From NCBI RefSeq assembly GCF_016808335.1, contig NC_053153.1, forward strand, positions 24,228,090 to 24,292,089: DNA of 64,000 bases, given 5' to 3'. Positions within the stretch are counted from its first letter, which is position 1, and every line of letters starts with the position of its first letter. Shown here piece after piece: positions 12,101 through 23,639 of this stretch. The position numbers and the translations under genes were made by a program. The notes under the pieces were generated by a model. That model saw only the letters and a program-made list of their open reading frames with translations, had not been told where the DNA came from and did not search any database. The DNA is from Panicum virgatum (taxonomy: Eukaryota; Streptophyta; Magnoliopsida; Poales; Poaceae).

Positions 12101-12124
12101 CTGTTGTTTGGTGATAACTACTGA
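9121..12124 (+). pseudogene. MULE transposase (MURA-type), degenerate
   Basis: This would cut and rejoin MULE ends in the nucleus. The order of parts follows the family. First comes an N-terminal PB1-like leader (MDPIESLMVRFHYGGEF, 9121-9450). An acidic linker follows, then the MuDR N-terminal zinc region (about 9940-10200). The DDE core has blocks VIGLDGCF and ISDQQKGLLKAV. After it comes a SWIM zinc finger (CSCRCWQLSGLPCCHAI, about 11369-11419), then a basic knuckle and a Pro/Ala/His repeat tail (PRAAPVHQA-type) ending at 12124. Two introns are inferred: 10747-10810 and 11819-11899. Damage: a frame change between 9440 and 9460, TGA at 10520, a missing T in the run near 10550, TGA at 10886 (expected Trp) and TAG at 11525. 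The family is certain; the copy is defective. Confidence 0.9.
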
Positions 12125-12608
12125 ATGTGCACCTGACACTAGTGAATGTGCAAGAATTGTTTTTTGATGTAACTGTGAAGTCTAAGCTCACAGCTCATAT
12201 GGTTATGAGGCGTCTTTTGATGTAACTGTGCACCTACTTTGGTCACAAGTCTGAATGTGAACATTCAATGTTACAGACATATGGTTATGAATCTACATCT
12301 ATCAACCTTCTCAGATCTGTCATGTTTTTTAGAATTTGTCATATTTTTTCTGTAAACAATTTTCATTCACAATGACAAGACAAATGGAGTCACAGAAAAA
12401 AAAGGATGAGGCCAACATTTTTGCTGAACATTTTTCATTCCAGTATCAAGAACAAACTTAACATGCACCTAGATGGCTACTACAATGTCACACTTTTACC
12501 AACATTAATCCAAACAAGATGGCTACTACAACGACCACAACCATGCACCTAGACAGCCAGCATCTATTCCCTTCCTTAATCTTGTCGACCATCTCAACCA
12601 TTGTAGCT

Positions 12609-12997
12609 TCAGTTTGTCCCAGCTTTTGGCATCAACTCTTCTTTCTCCTTCTGCAGTTTCGCCTTCAAGTGCCTTAACTCTGCATTATCACTCTGCATCA
12701 TCTCAATGACCTAGTTGGCCTCTGCATTTTCCCTTCTCAAGCTCCAAACAGCATCACGCAGATCACATAGCAATGTCCGCTCATATGGTGTCGCCTCACG
12801 ATCAACCCACTGAAAGAACCCGTAGTCCCCTGGCGTCTGCACAATCACATCGCCAGCAGCAATTGACATATCAGGGAACCAATCTAGCAAAAACAAAAGA
12901 GAAAACCAAACTTTCTTACCATTCCCGCAGGACACCTGTAGTATCTTCGGCCAGGATTTTCATTGCTCCATGCGGTCCAGCACGGGGTCTTCCGGCG
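12609..12997 (-). pseudogene. GRF-type zinc-finger and coiled-coil gene fragment carried by the MULE
   Basis: On the minus strand, two spliced pieces (about 12997-12920 and 12836-12711) read CWTAWSNENPGRRYYRCP and then GDYGFFQWVDREATPYE. This is the GRF zinc-finger signature (nucleic-acid binding). The exons join in frame across a GT-AG intron. A TAG at 12711-12713 then interrupts a Leu/Glu-rich coiled coil that stays open to a TGA at 12609-12611. The usual third Cys (DCGFF) is Tyr here. It is antisense to the transposase and lies inside the element next to the right TIR. It may be a captured host exon set or an accessory gene of this MULE lineage. Confidence 0.65.
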
Positions 12998-13158
12998 GCA
13001 CTGGCCGTCACTGCTCCCCTTCCCTGTCCTCCCACCCTAGCTGCTCCTCTTAACGTTTGGTGAAAGGGATAAATGCTGCAGCGTCCCAGCCATCAGTTTT
13101 GGAGGGAACTGCAGTGCCCTTCCCGCCATTCTGCCCTTTCCCACCATTCTCTGCAATA

Positions 13159-13395
13159 ACAGAGCCGCCATGGCCTATCCCTCACTTACAGACCGGTCCC
13201 GCAAGTCAGAGGCGCCATCTCAGCAGCCTAGTCCACCTCATCGTTCCAGCGTGTCAAAACCACCGGACAAAACCACTATAGGGGGTGAAGTAAACGGGAT
13301 TGCAAAGTTTAGGGTCCACGTTACCTGGTTTAGTAGTGGGGGGTTATGTAGTCCAACGCTGATAGTTTGGGGGGGGGGGGATTTAGACTTCTCCC
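13159..13395 (-). repeat. MULE right terminal inverted repeat
   Basis: This is the reverse complement of 8406-8648 with a modest number of substitutions. It ends ACTTCTCCC just before the AACTTGTAT duplication. Confidence 0.9.
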
Positions 13396-13404
13396 AACTT
13401 GTAT

Positions 13405-14579
13405 TGTGCAATCTTGGCTAGACTAGAAAATGCAAAAAATTTCAGTATTGTTGATTACGCGTAGATTCAGTTTCCAGTATCTTCGGTCCTCATGTAATTG
13501 CCACACGGCAATTCTTCGTTAGTTCATTATCTAGTGCTAATTGTTGATCTGCACATCAATTCGTTATACATATTTCATGAACATGTTAACAGTGAACATT
13601 ACGGCATTACCTGGTACACTAATAATAGGCTAAATTTCTGTGAGAACCTTGGGTTAGAGTTGGCTCTATTCCTGCTAGTGCTAGCTAGATACAATGGTTC
13701 GAAATAGCCTTGTGACTCATTTATTTGTCTAACATAATATATGGAACAGCTAGTAATCTTCTTGATACATATGTGCTTATGTCCAACAGTAATGCTTCTG
13801 AATCTTTCTAAAGACTACAGGCACTTGTGTGTTGTGCAAGTGCGCTCTATCAGCTAAACTTTGTATACCAAACACTGATGCCTTTTTGTTTCATTCTCTC
13901 CGATCTCTGGTTTGGGGCTGTAAGCTAACAGTACTACTGCACTTTAATAATCTTCCAGTCAAATATGTACAGATATTCAATAGTAGTAGTTTCTTTCTCA
14001 GATCTTCCAAGGTGCATTGAGTAACTGCAGAATGGTTCAATATTTTTCCACCAGGATATTAGCAACTTTATGAAGCTTCCTTGTAACTAAACACTACTGA
14101 TAAGTTTATGTCTATACATATCTAACAAGTTACTCACTATTCATAGAGCAATCACTCCCTTGTTGATGCTGGGTAGCTATGCAGGATAGTTTTCCATACT
14201 CCTTCAATCCTTTTGTAAAATTCAACCCCCTTTTTGTCTTCTGCTCTGGCAGTACACTGGTCTGGTCATGATCATATGGATCATGGATGCTGCTGCTACT
14301 CAAGGGAACTCTTGTAGTTGAGATCCTTTGTACATGTTGTATCTGGTTTGAACTTCTGTGCTTGCCCTTGTTGATGCAAGGAAGCTCTGCAGGAACTATA
14401 TCATTTATTTAAAACTTCTATGCTTGCCTTTGTTGATGCAAGGTAGCTTTGCAGGAACGGTATCATTTTTATTCAAATTTTCGATACTCCTTGTGATGTC
14501 TTGACTTAAATCCAATCCCTTGTTTGTGAATTTCAGGACCGCGCAACGTTTCAATTCCATTCCTTGGCGAGCGGCTGGG
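13405..14579 (+). other. Upstream region or presumed 5' UTR intron of the SNF2 gene
   Basis: No reading frame of substance is present. Two diverged copies of a CTTGTTGATGCAAGG(A/T)AGCT motif lie at about 14369 and 14429, a short local duplication. TTTCAG at 14531-14536 is a good splice acceptor 43 bp before the start codon at 14580. Confidence 0.4.
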
Positions 14580-14785
14580 ATGGCGTCCCCCACGCCATTC
14601 GACATCTTCGACGATCTCGACGACGAGCCAGCCACCGCCATTCCCGCTGATCACCATCACCATGCCACTGGCCCCACGGCCAACGGCCTCAACGACCGCC
14701 TCCTCCGCCTCGCCCGCAACCACCAAGACCCTAACCGAAACCCCAATCCGCCTCCAGGTACGCCCTTCTCACTAGCTCGCCTGTC

Positions 14786-14816
<31 letters not shown>

Positions 14817-17800
14817 CCTCGCAGAAAACCCTGCTGAAGAAGCCAGGAAGGTCAAGCTCGCCAGCCGCCGTCGCCTATGCAAGCTTGCCGCCACCACCAC
14901 CACCCAGCAATTGGAGGAGGAGTGGCAGCAGCAGGAGGACGACGGCAAAAGCATTCGTGAGATCCTAAACGATCTCACCAGTCACCTCGACTCGCTGTCC
15001 GTCCACAAGCCCAACCCTTCCACGAGGCCCAGAGAAGAGCAGCTCGGCCCCCTGCTGTGCAACATCACCGTGGACCCAGATGACCAAAGCGCCGAGGATG
15101 GGACTCATACCGGCGCCTCCTCGCCCATTCAGATTTCTAGCTCTGATGAAGCTGCTACAACCATCACCAGGCGGGCTGAGGTCAAGCCACAAACTACTTC
15201 AGTCGCCTCAGCCTTTACTGATTATGCTTGTGGTGAGGTCCCCCGCGGCAAGGGGAAGAGCAAAGGTACCAAGGATGTTGGGAGGATAGATAGGGTATCA
15301 AAGGCCTCATCCTTCGTTGATTCTGATTCCGATTTTGACAACGATGAAGAGGAGGAAGGAACATCATCAACACCTTATGCTGCTAAGCATGTCAGTAGGA
15401 AGGCATTTGCAAGGAGACCAACCAAGGCCTCGACATTCAGGAACAATGTCTACAGCAGCAATGACATCCTGGGTCAGGAGAAGGAAAACCGTGGACTTGT
15501 GAATAACGATTCTGAGGATGTTGGATGGGAGAAGACGGAGGACTTCAAGATGGAGCCAACTGGAACTGCAGCAACATCCAAGCCATACAAGCTCCCGGGA
15601 AGGATTTTTAAGATGCTTTACCCTCATCAGCGTGAGGGCCTCCGATGGCTCTGGGGTCTGCACTGCAGAGGAACTGGAGGGATCCTAGGGGATGACATGG
15701 GCCTTGGCAAGACCATGCAGGTTCATCACGCTCATCTCCCCCTTTTCCGAGTATACACTTTTCTTGATCTTTTTAGTGTTTTTTATTCAATGCCATTTGA
15801 ATCATTAAGGCTTAGGGAGCTGTAAACAGTTCTCTTCAGACAGAAGCATGTAAAACTTCTTCTTCTTTTTTTTTGCTATATACATACCTACTACCTAGTC
15901 ATTTCCCAGTTGGCTTCATATTTTGAATTTTGTTGACAGTTTCTCATCCTTCGCCACTGGTTCATTTAGTTGTGGATCCATTAATGGAAGCATGCGACCG
16001 TATTTGTCCTGTGCAGGTTTCTGCATTTCTGGCTGGATTGTTTCTTTCTCGCCTAATCAAGAGGGTCCTCATTGTTGCTCCAAAGACACTTCACGCTCAT
16101 TGGACCAAGGAGCTCTCAGTTGTTGGCCTTAAACATAAGATCAGAGAGTATAGAACACTATATCTTCTATCTCATATGATCTAAGTCCTGTTAGTTGGTG
16201 CTAATCATCTATTCCTTCCCAATTTGGCAGCTACTCTGGCCCCAGCACAAGTATTCGCAATTATGAGCTTCAGTATGCCTTCCAGGTAAGTTCTTTTACC
16301 ATATGGATTACTTGGTCTAGCTTTCTGTAACTTTGCAATGTGTACACTTTGAAAATTTGACTACCCAGCCATTTTTTCATATCATCTAGAACAAATTCCA
16401 GAATCCCTCCCAAGATGTTATAATTAATTCTAGCAAATGTTTAACTCCATCTTTCCACAGTTGGGTGGTATCCTCCTAACAACCTATGACATTGTCCGGA
16501 ACAATTACAAGCTGATAAGAGGCAATTCCTACAACAACGATGAGGAGGAGGAAGGAACATTGTGGAATTACGTCATTCTTGATGAGGGGCATCTAATAAA
16601 AAACAATAAGACACAAAGGGCCCAAAGCTTGTTCAAAATACCTTGTGCCCATCGCATTGTGATCAGTGGGACACCTATCCAAAATAACTTGAAGGTATCC
16701 CTTATCCCCTTCCTCAATTCCTCAAACTTATACGTTTAACGTGTTTTGTAGTGAAACTGATTAGTTATTGCAGGAAATGTGGACTCTGTTCAATTTCTGC
16801 TGCCCGGATGTCTTGGGTGATAAACAACAGTAATTTCATACATTCAATTACTCTCTATTGTTCCTGCATTCTCAAAGTTGCTTCAATTCACAACCTTATG
16901 TCATTTATTTCGCTATATTATTACAGGTTCAAAACAAGGTATGAGATGGCTATCCTTCGAGGTAATGACAAGAATGCTACCACTCGAGAGAAGCATGTAG
17001 GCTCAAATGTAGCTAAGGTAGTAACTTCTATCTTGAACTTCTTCTGTTCATAATATAATATGTGTGTGACTCCGGCTTCCCTGCTTTAGTGGTATATTCC
17101 AGTACTGTATAAGAAAATTGCCAAAAGGAGCTGTACAAACGAGAAAAAAACAACTACTAACAGAAATGAAAACTACAAAGAAAAGAACAGGGCTGTACAG
17201 AGAAAACTCTCAGAAAGAAAGATTAATGGAGAGAGTTCAGCCAAGTTAGGATGTGGCTAGCCTTTTACTCATTGAATATGTAGGCTTGAAGCATAACTTC
17301 ATCGTTGACATTGATTTTTGATAAAGTAACACAGTTAGACATCAACAAAATTGTAGTACGAGTTACTCATTCATATACCAACTAGGTAGTAGATTCATCT
17401 TTTACTAGACCCTTGAAAGCAATGCATATATGCTGCACTCAGACTTAAGATTAACTCTGATCTACTTTCAGTCGAAGCAATAAGAGGGCCAACATATTAT
17501 TTTAAGCCTTTGTAGTTTGCTCTCTTTTGTGCTCACCATTCTAAATTAATACTTTTAAGTATGTTGCACATTAATTGATATAATTTAATGTGTTTTTGGG
17601 TTGGTTTTGAACTACATTTCACAGGAACTAAGAGAGCGGATCAAGCCATACTTCATGCGACACATGAAAAGTGAAGTATTCCTTGATAGTGGCACATCAG
17701 AAGAAAAAACGTTAGCAAAGAAGAACGAGTTAATTGTCTGGCTGAAGTTAACAGCTTGCCAGGTTTGACTCTAGTGTCATTCTTGTAAAAAATTGCTTGA

Positions 17801-20516
17801 GCTATTGGTTAATGGATGTTTTGCTGATGACCTTTCTCTGGGCGCAGAGGAAGTTATATAAAGCTTTTCTAAAAAGTGGGTTGGTTCATTTAGATGTACA
17901 ACCAAAGGGATCACCACTGGCTGCAATCACAGTAAGATCACCTTTTTTTCTTCTTTATAGTGATTCTCTTTACCTTTGCCAACATGTTTTCTGTTCATTT
18001 AGGTCTTGGGCATGTTTATTGGTGGGATTATGTTTCATACACTGTTTTATTCTCTCTGCAGATATTGAAGAAAATATGCGATCACCCACTGCTATTGACT
18101 AAGAAAGCTGCTGAAGGTGTCTTGGAAGGAATGGATGAAATGCTGAATGATCAAGACATTGGAATGGTAGAAAAAATGGCCATGAACCTTGCAGATATGG
18201 CTCACGATGATGATGCACTGGAAGTTGGTCAGGATGTCTCATGCAAACTATCATTCATCATGTCCTTGTTGGTAAGTATTTTTGGATGCATGCCTATTTT
18301 GGTTGTTGCTTATGTATTTATTTGGTCCTAATGTTAAATTCAAATAAGTAATATCTGATGTTGCAGCAGAACCTTGTTAAAGAGGGGCATCACGTTTTAA
18401 TCTTTTCGCAAACCCGTAAAATGTTGAACCTTATTCAGGTATGTTTTTGCTATTTTTAGTTCTTTTGTGCTTCACCGTGCCTTAGCACGTTTGCACATGG
18501 CACTTTCTTTTAGTAAATGATTGCCTACTTTTTTTGCGTATTAGCTCAACAGTTTCAGTTTTTGGCTTGTTGTAACAGGAAGCCATATTATTAGAGGGCT
18601 ACAAGTTTTTGCGCATTGATGGCACAACAAAGGTTTCTGATCGGGAAAGGATTGTGAAGGTTCTCTCCACGAGCTTTGTTTCATAGAGTCAGCCATATGT
18701 ACTTTGTTGCTTACATGTACTTGCATCCTCCAGGACTTCCAAGAGGGTCCTGGAGCTCCAATATTTTTACTAACCACACAAGTTGGTGGACTTGGACTAA
18801 CGCTTACCAAGGCAGCACGCGTCATAGTAGTTGATCCTGCTTGGAACCCAAGGTATCTGAACAATGACACCTAACTGCCTCACTTAAGTTTTCTTGGATG
18901 GGCTCTACAAGTTTTTCCTCCTTACACACTTGTTTTTATTTTTACAGTACAGATAATCAAAGTGTAGATCGCGCTTACCGGATTGGCCAGACCAAAGATG
19001 TGATTGTGTACCGCTTGATGACATCTGCAACCATTGAAGAAAAGATATACAAATTACAGGTTCAAATATCATCTCTTATCTACTGGTTTGTTGAATGAAT
19101 CATTAGGAGTATGCCTATACATGGTGAAATTTTTGTTACATCCTTGTGTTTCTCTCCGCAACAGCATAGACCCTACTACTGAAATTACCGCTTGGTGCAG
19201 TCTGCTACTGGTTTTCGTTAATGTGAATGTAGTGTGTGTACTTCGATGTCCTTTTTACATGCTTTGCACACAACTCCTTTTTCCATGATTTCTACAGCTT
19301 TGTACTCATATTTTTCTTTTGTAAAAGAATATGTGGAAGGAAAACCAGACTGAGTAGTGAAGGATGATCTTTTGTCCAGGTTTTCAAGGGGGCTCTGTTA
19401 AGGACAGCTACAGAGCAAAAAGAGCAAACACGTTATTTCAGCAAGAGTGTACTTGTCCTGATTCTATTTCTTGTCATTGTTTGCTCAATCTCCTACTAGA
19501 TACTTATGTCTATCTTGTTTGTACCCTTAGGAGATTCATGAGCTTTTTAGTTTGCCACAACAAGGTTTTGATGTTTCCCTCACTCAAAAGCAGTTGCAAG
19601 AAGAGCATGGTCAACAAGTTGTTATGTAAGAGATATGTTTTAATTGAACTCCGTCTTATGTGCCACTATGTAGATAATGGATGGCTACCATAATAATTTT
19701 GTTTACATTATCACTTGAATCTGAAATTTTCCTCGGGTGTAGATGAGGCACAACCTGCATATTGTCAAGTGTTGAATTTTGCCCATGAATTTTGTAGGCA
19801 TTTTGATGTGCATGAGGCATTCTTTATTTGCAGAAGACAATGCAGTGCCCTATAAAAATGTTTCTTCTTGTTTTTAGATGAATTTTCTGCTCAATCAATG
19901 TGCAGTAGTTACTCATTCCAAGTTTACTTAGAAGTTTGTTTTGCATCTTACAGGGATGAGTCCTTGAGGCAGCATATACAGTTCCTGGAGCAACAAGGAA
20001 TAGCAGGCGTGAGCCATCACAGCCTCCTGTTCTCTAAAACAGCAACCCTGCCCACATTGAGTGAGAGTGATGCACCGGACAGGTTAGCCTTACTGCTAGC
20101 ATAGCATGTGCTTCTTCTGGTTAATAAATGATATCATGCTTTTGAGGGCGTCTCCAGTTCCTTATCTTCCATTAATATGTGCTCTTGTTATTATTGTATA
20201 TAAACTGGCACATTACATGCAGCAAACCTCGACGAATGCCCATGATGCCCCAGCACTATTACGAGGGATCCTCATCTGATTATGTTGCTGGCGGGTAAGG
20301 ATCCTCATCTGAGGTATTGTGTTTCTATTTTGTGTAGGTTTGGTCTGTTGAAACTTTGTGTTTCCATTTTGCATATGTAGGGTGGCTCTTGCATTGAAGC
20401 CAAAAGATGGAAAATTCACTGCTCCAAGGTACTCCCAAAGCAACAGAAGTGCAGAGAGTCCTGAAGAGATTAAGGCAAGAATCGATCGGCTTTCAGAGTC
20501 TCTCTCACTCACTCAC

Positions 20517-20570
<54 letters not shown>

Positions 20571-20786
20571 CTTTGCATTCAGTTTGATTCATATATCAGG
20601 GTATGAGAGTAAACAAATTGTTGAATTTAGGCCCTGGTGTCGAAGCTACCAGACGATGGGTTGAAGATAAGGAGGCAGATAAATGAGCTGGATGAGAAGC
20701 TAACTTCTGCGGAGGAGGAGAAGGGGGCCACCGAAGTGATCTGCTTGGATGATGTGAGCACAGATATGGAGAGCGTAGTTTTGTAG
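14580..20786 (+). CDS. CHR24: SNF2-family chromatin-remodelling ATPase, CHR24 / ERCC6-like
   Basis: A nuclear DNA translocase of the Rad54/ERCC6-like branch, closest in my recognition to Arabidopsis CHR24. Exons: 14580-14757, 14825-15720, 16017-16147, 16231-16285, 16461-16694, 16774-16829, 16927-17017, 17625-17762, 17848-17931, 18062-18271, 18367-18438, 18579-18659, 18734-18852, 18948-19059, 19380-19448, 19531-19625, 19954-20082, 20223-20294, 20381-20600, 20631-20786. They sum to 1,065 residues with phases consistent throughout. Walker A is DDMGLGKT (Lys about 355), DEGH at 461-464, then [23 protein letters not shown] and [13 protein letters not shown] (about 787-800). The N-terminus is long, acidic and probably disordered. 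The only uncertain piece is the end of exon 19, where a (TC)n run is read as Leu-Ser repeats. All catalytic motifs look intact. Confidence 0.93.
14785..14811 (+). repeat. 27-bp poly(C) tract in intron 1 of the SNF2 gene
   Basis: An uninterrupted C run forms most of the polypyrimidine tract of a 67-bp intron (14758-14824), ending 13 bases before the acceptor AG. The length is likely unstable or hard to sequence exactly. Confidence 0.9.
20499..20567 (+). repeat. (TC)n / (TCAC)n microsatellite at the SNF2 exon 19 end
   Basis: CTCACTCACTCAC-type repeats are followed by a pure TC run at 20521-20567. It lies in frame in the annotated exon, encoding alternating Leu/Ser, upstream of the only good downstream donor (AGG/GTATGAG at 20600). 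Confidence 0.9.
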
Positions 20787-21039
20787 GGTTTAGGTTCAAG
20801 GTTTAGGATGTGGAGTTTCTGATGCTGAAGTAGTGTCTGGCTGGCTGGCTATGCGGGGGGAGTGTGTTTTGATTTTTGAAGCACGCTGCGCGCACCGCAG
20901 GCAGCAGCGTATTGATGGGATGTTGTGTTGCTGCTAGCTAGTACATGTTGTACTTCTGACATTGAGTCAGTGACAGCTAAAGTGTTCACGAAGGTTGCAC
21001 GGGAACTGGTTGAGCAGTCTTTTCATACCAGCCTCTCTC

Positions 21040-21332
21040 TTTTTTTTTTTGAGATTACACAGTACAACTCAGACACTCACGACGCACGCATACTCACCTC
21101 TATAAACACACGTACGCAAATCCTATCCCTATGAGCATCTTCGAAGACCGTGTCGGCAAATCCTCGAGGTTGACAAAGTCACCACAGACGTCTCGCTGTC
21201 GACGAGAACGTCGCCTACCACTTAGTGCACAACGCCGTTAAATCTCAGAATATTCGCTCACATAGGGAATCGAACCCAGGACCTCAAGTGCTACCGAGGC
21301 TCTTGTAATCACTAGGCTACAATCCCTTTCGC
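21040..21332 (-). mobile_element. tRNA-derived SINE, about 293 bp, minus orientation
   Basis: On the minus strand it starts GGGATTGTAGCCTAGTGATTA (A-box-like) and has a B box (GGTCCTGGGTTCGATTCCC, complement of about 21260-21280). It ends in TGTGTAATCTC plus a poly(A), seen as T10 at 21041-21050. Flanking direct repeats of about 17 bp are TTCATACCAGCCTCTCTC (21022-21039) and TTCATATCAGCCTTCTCA (21333-21350). Pol III boxes, A tail and long TSD define a SINE. Confidence 0.85.
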
Positions 21333-21760
21333 TTCATATCAGCCTTCTCACTTGGGCATTGAAATAGAAAAGGGTGTAACAATAAATTTAATATGCCTAA
21401 ACAAGCTGAACTTACTATCCTCTCCACCAGAGAAAACAAGGAGCCTTATTTCACCTTGTCCAAAACGCAAAGTTTCTTCCAAAAAACTAAGCATACCACA
21501 ATTGTGCAAGAATTACACCACCAAAGAACCTGATATCACACGTCCAGCTATGATATTGATATATAGCATGACAGGTAAAAGCATGTGCCGTTCTCAAAGC
21601 TGATAGCACCAAAAAAAAAAACTCTGAAGAACATAATGAACGAAAAAGAATGTGTATTCAATCTCCCCAACACAGCAATCTGTTAATTCATGTTCAAAGG
21701 CTCAGCACCGAACTTTTCTCTTCCACAGACAAAAATTAGAAACACCCAAAAAAGGAACAA

Positions 21761-23423
21761 TCAAGATATCCTCACAACCATCTTATTTTTCTTTCCAGCA
21801 GATAGTAACAGAACCTTCCCATCAACTATATCACCTTCCTCAACCAACTTATCCTCACTATCAATCCTAATATTATTCAGGTACAGGCCACCTTGCTTTA
21901 TAAGCCGCTTAACTGCTGACTTACTAGTAAGCAAACCTGTGGAAACAGCCAGATCAACCAGAGGAGATTTCACTACTTGATCATAAGCCAAAGAGCATGA
22001 TGGCACATCATCTGCTATTCCCTCAATTGTTTGTGCGTCCAATTGTGTCTGAGCCCCAGGTCTCAAGGCCTCGGTTGCCTTCAGCGCCTCCGCCAATCCC
22101 TCCTCGCCATGGACGAATCGAGTCACCTCTTCTGCAAGCCTCTTCTGAACAGTGTTCGGCACGTGCCCGGGCTTTTTCATAGACTCTTCCAGCTCATGAA
22201 TCTCATCCAAGCTTACGAACGTCAGGGTTTTCATAAACCTGATGACATCAACATCTGGAACTGCGAAGTACTGATAGAACTTGTATGGGGAGAGCATCTT
22301 TGACTAGAGCCAGATGGCGCCATCCTCCGTCTTCCCAAACTTGGTCCCATCGCTCTTCAGCAAGAGCGGGAACGTCAGACCATGTGCCCCCTCGACCTGC
22401 AAGATCTTTCGGATCAACTCCGTCCCAGCAGTGGCGGGCCCAGCAACTGAACAATGGGTATTCAAAATTGGCAATATCTACCATTATACATCTATTTTTA
22501 ACATTTATAGCTAATTATAACTTTGAATACTAGTGATTAGCAAAAACAATGGGTATTCAATGCATACCCATGAATACCCTTTGGGCCCGCCCCTGCGTCC
22601 CAGCCGTGATGTTCCCCCACTGATCACTGCCCCCGATCTGCACATTGACACCCATGTTCTTGAACATGTGCAGGAAGTCGTAGCCCTGGAGGAGCTGGTA
22701 GGTGAACTCGGTGTAGCTCATTCCGTCCTCTGACGCGAGCCGCTTCTTCACGCTCTCCTTGGCGATCATTGTACCGACGCGCGCGAACCGCCCCACCTCC
22801 TTGAGGAAATCCAGCAGCGTGATGTCCTTCCACCAGTCGTAGTTGTCCAGGATCACGAAGGAACCCATGTTTGCTGACGAACCCGCTGCTGAATTGACCA
22901 AAGGCTGCTGGTCCGTACCGGGTTGGGAATGATGGGCAGGCTCGGGAACGCGGCCGATGATCTGGGCGACGAGGGACTTGATGGCGTCGGAGTTAGCTTC
23001 GACGGCGGCGACGTCGAGCTCGGGGCGCTCGGCGCTCTTGCCGGACGGGTCCCCGACGCGGCCCGTGGCGCCGCCGACGAGCGCGACGGCGGTGTGGCCG
23101 CACCGTCGGAACCAGGAGAGCGCGACGAGGCCGAGGAGGTTGCCGAGGTGGAGGCTCTCGGCGGTGGGGTCGAAGCCGCAGTACACCTTACGCTCCCCGG
23201 GGCGCGCCGCCGCGAGTGCCTCCGAGGTCGTGGCCTCGACGAGGCCGCGCTCCCGGAGCACGTCCACGACGCCGCCCGGCGCGGCGGTGGAGACGGAAGC
23301 GGAGGCGGAGGCGGCTGTGGTGGAGAGGCGGCGTCGGAGGGGGCGGATGAGGGGGAGGAGGAGGCCGCCGTGCGGGCGCAGGAAGGCCCGTGAGGAGGCG
23401 GCCGCAGCCATGGCGGCGACCAT
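21761..23423 (-). pseudogene. Organellar tyrosyl-tRNA synthetase, disrupted
   Basis: It would charge tRNA-Tyr in chloroplasts and/or mitochondria. Apart from an insertion the gene is intronless: 23423-22596 plus 22420-21761 would give 495 codons before the stop. The N-terminus (about 45 residues, Ala/Ser/Arg-rich) looks like a transit peptide. The class I HIGH-type motif is HLGN (residues 92-95), with DPSGKS and the Tyr-pocket GGSDQWGNI present. The KMSKS-type loop is KFGKT (about 303-307). An S4-like domain forms the C-terminus (KSAVKRLIKQGGLYLNN). Two lesions break it: a 167-bp hAT MITE plus 8-bp TSD after codon 276 shifts the frame, and a TAG at 22306-22304 replaces an expected Ser at codon 315. 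The broken product would stop inside the MITE at about 288 residues, losing KFGKT and S4. Confidence 0.9.
22429..22595. mobile_element. hAT-type MITE, 167 bp, inside the TyrRS exon
   Basis: Termini are CAGTGGCGGGCCCA and, inverted, CAGGGGCGGGCCCA. A perfect 8-bp TSD, CGTCCCAG, lies at 22421-22428 and 22596-22603. It contains AATGGGTATTCAA repeats and an AT-rich core. Size, TIR and TSD are typical of small hAT derivatives. Confidence 0.92.
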
Positions 23424-23639
23424 GACTCGCCTTCTCGGCCTCGCGCCGGTGATAGCCTGATAGGGCTTTTCGCCTGGTTGACGGCTGACGGATCCGGGCC
23501 GCTGAGGTAACCATACCCATCAGACTTTTAGGCCCATATATGGGCTTCTTCAGTTTTTTTTTCTTTTCAATTAAGGGAAGACGTTTTTTTTTCTAGACCG
23601 AGCCCAGGAAAAGATACCAAACTGGATCTACTGGTTTGC

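Larger units (their letters stand above)
8406..13395 (+). mobile_element. Full-length Mutator-like element, 4,990 bp
   Basis: The element has long TIRs (8406-8648 and 13159-13395), beginning GGGAGAAGTCTAAAT at each end, and a perfect 9-bp TSD (AACTTGTAT). It contains a two-intron MURA-type transposase gene on the plus strand and a GRF zinc-finger fragment on the minus strand near the right TIR. The structure is intact, and the TIR arms are close in sequence (runs such as GGACCAGTCTGTAAGTGAGG against GGACCGGTCTGTAAGTGAGG). The transposase has stops and frameshifts, so this copy could move only with help from another element. Confidence 0.95.
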
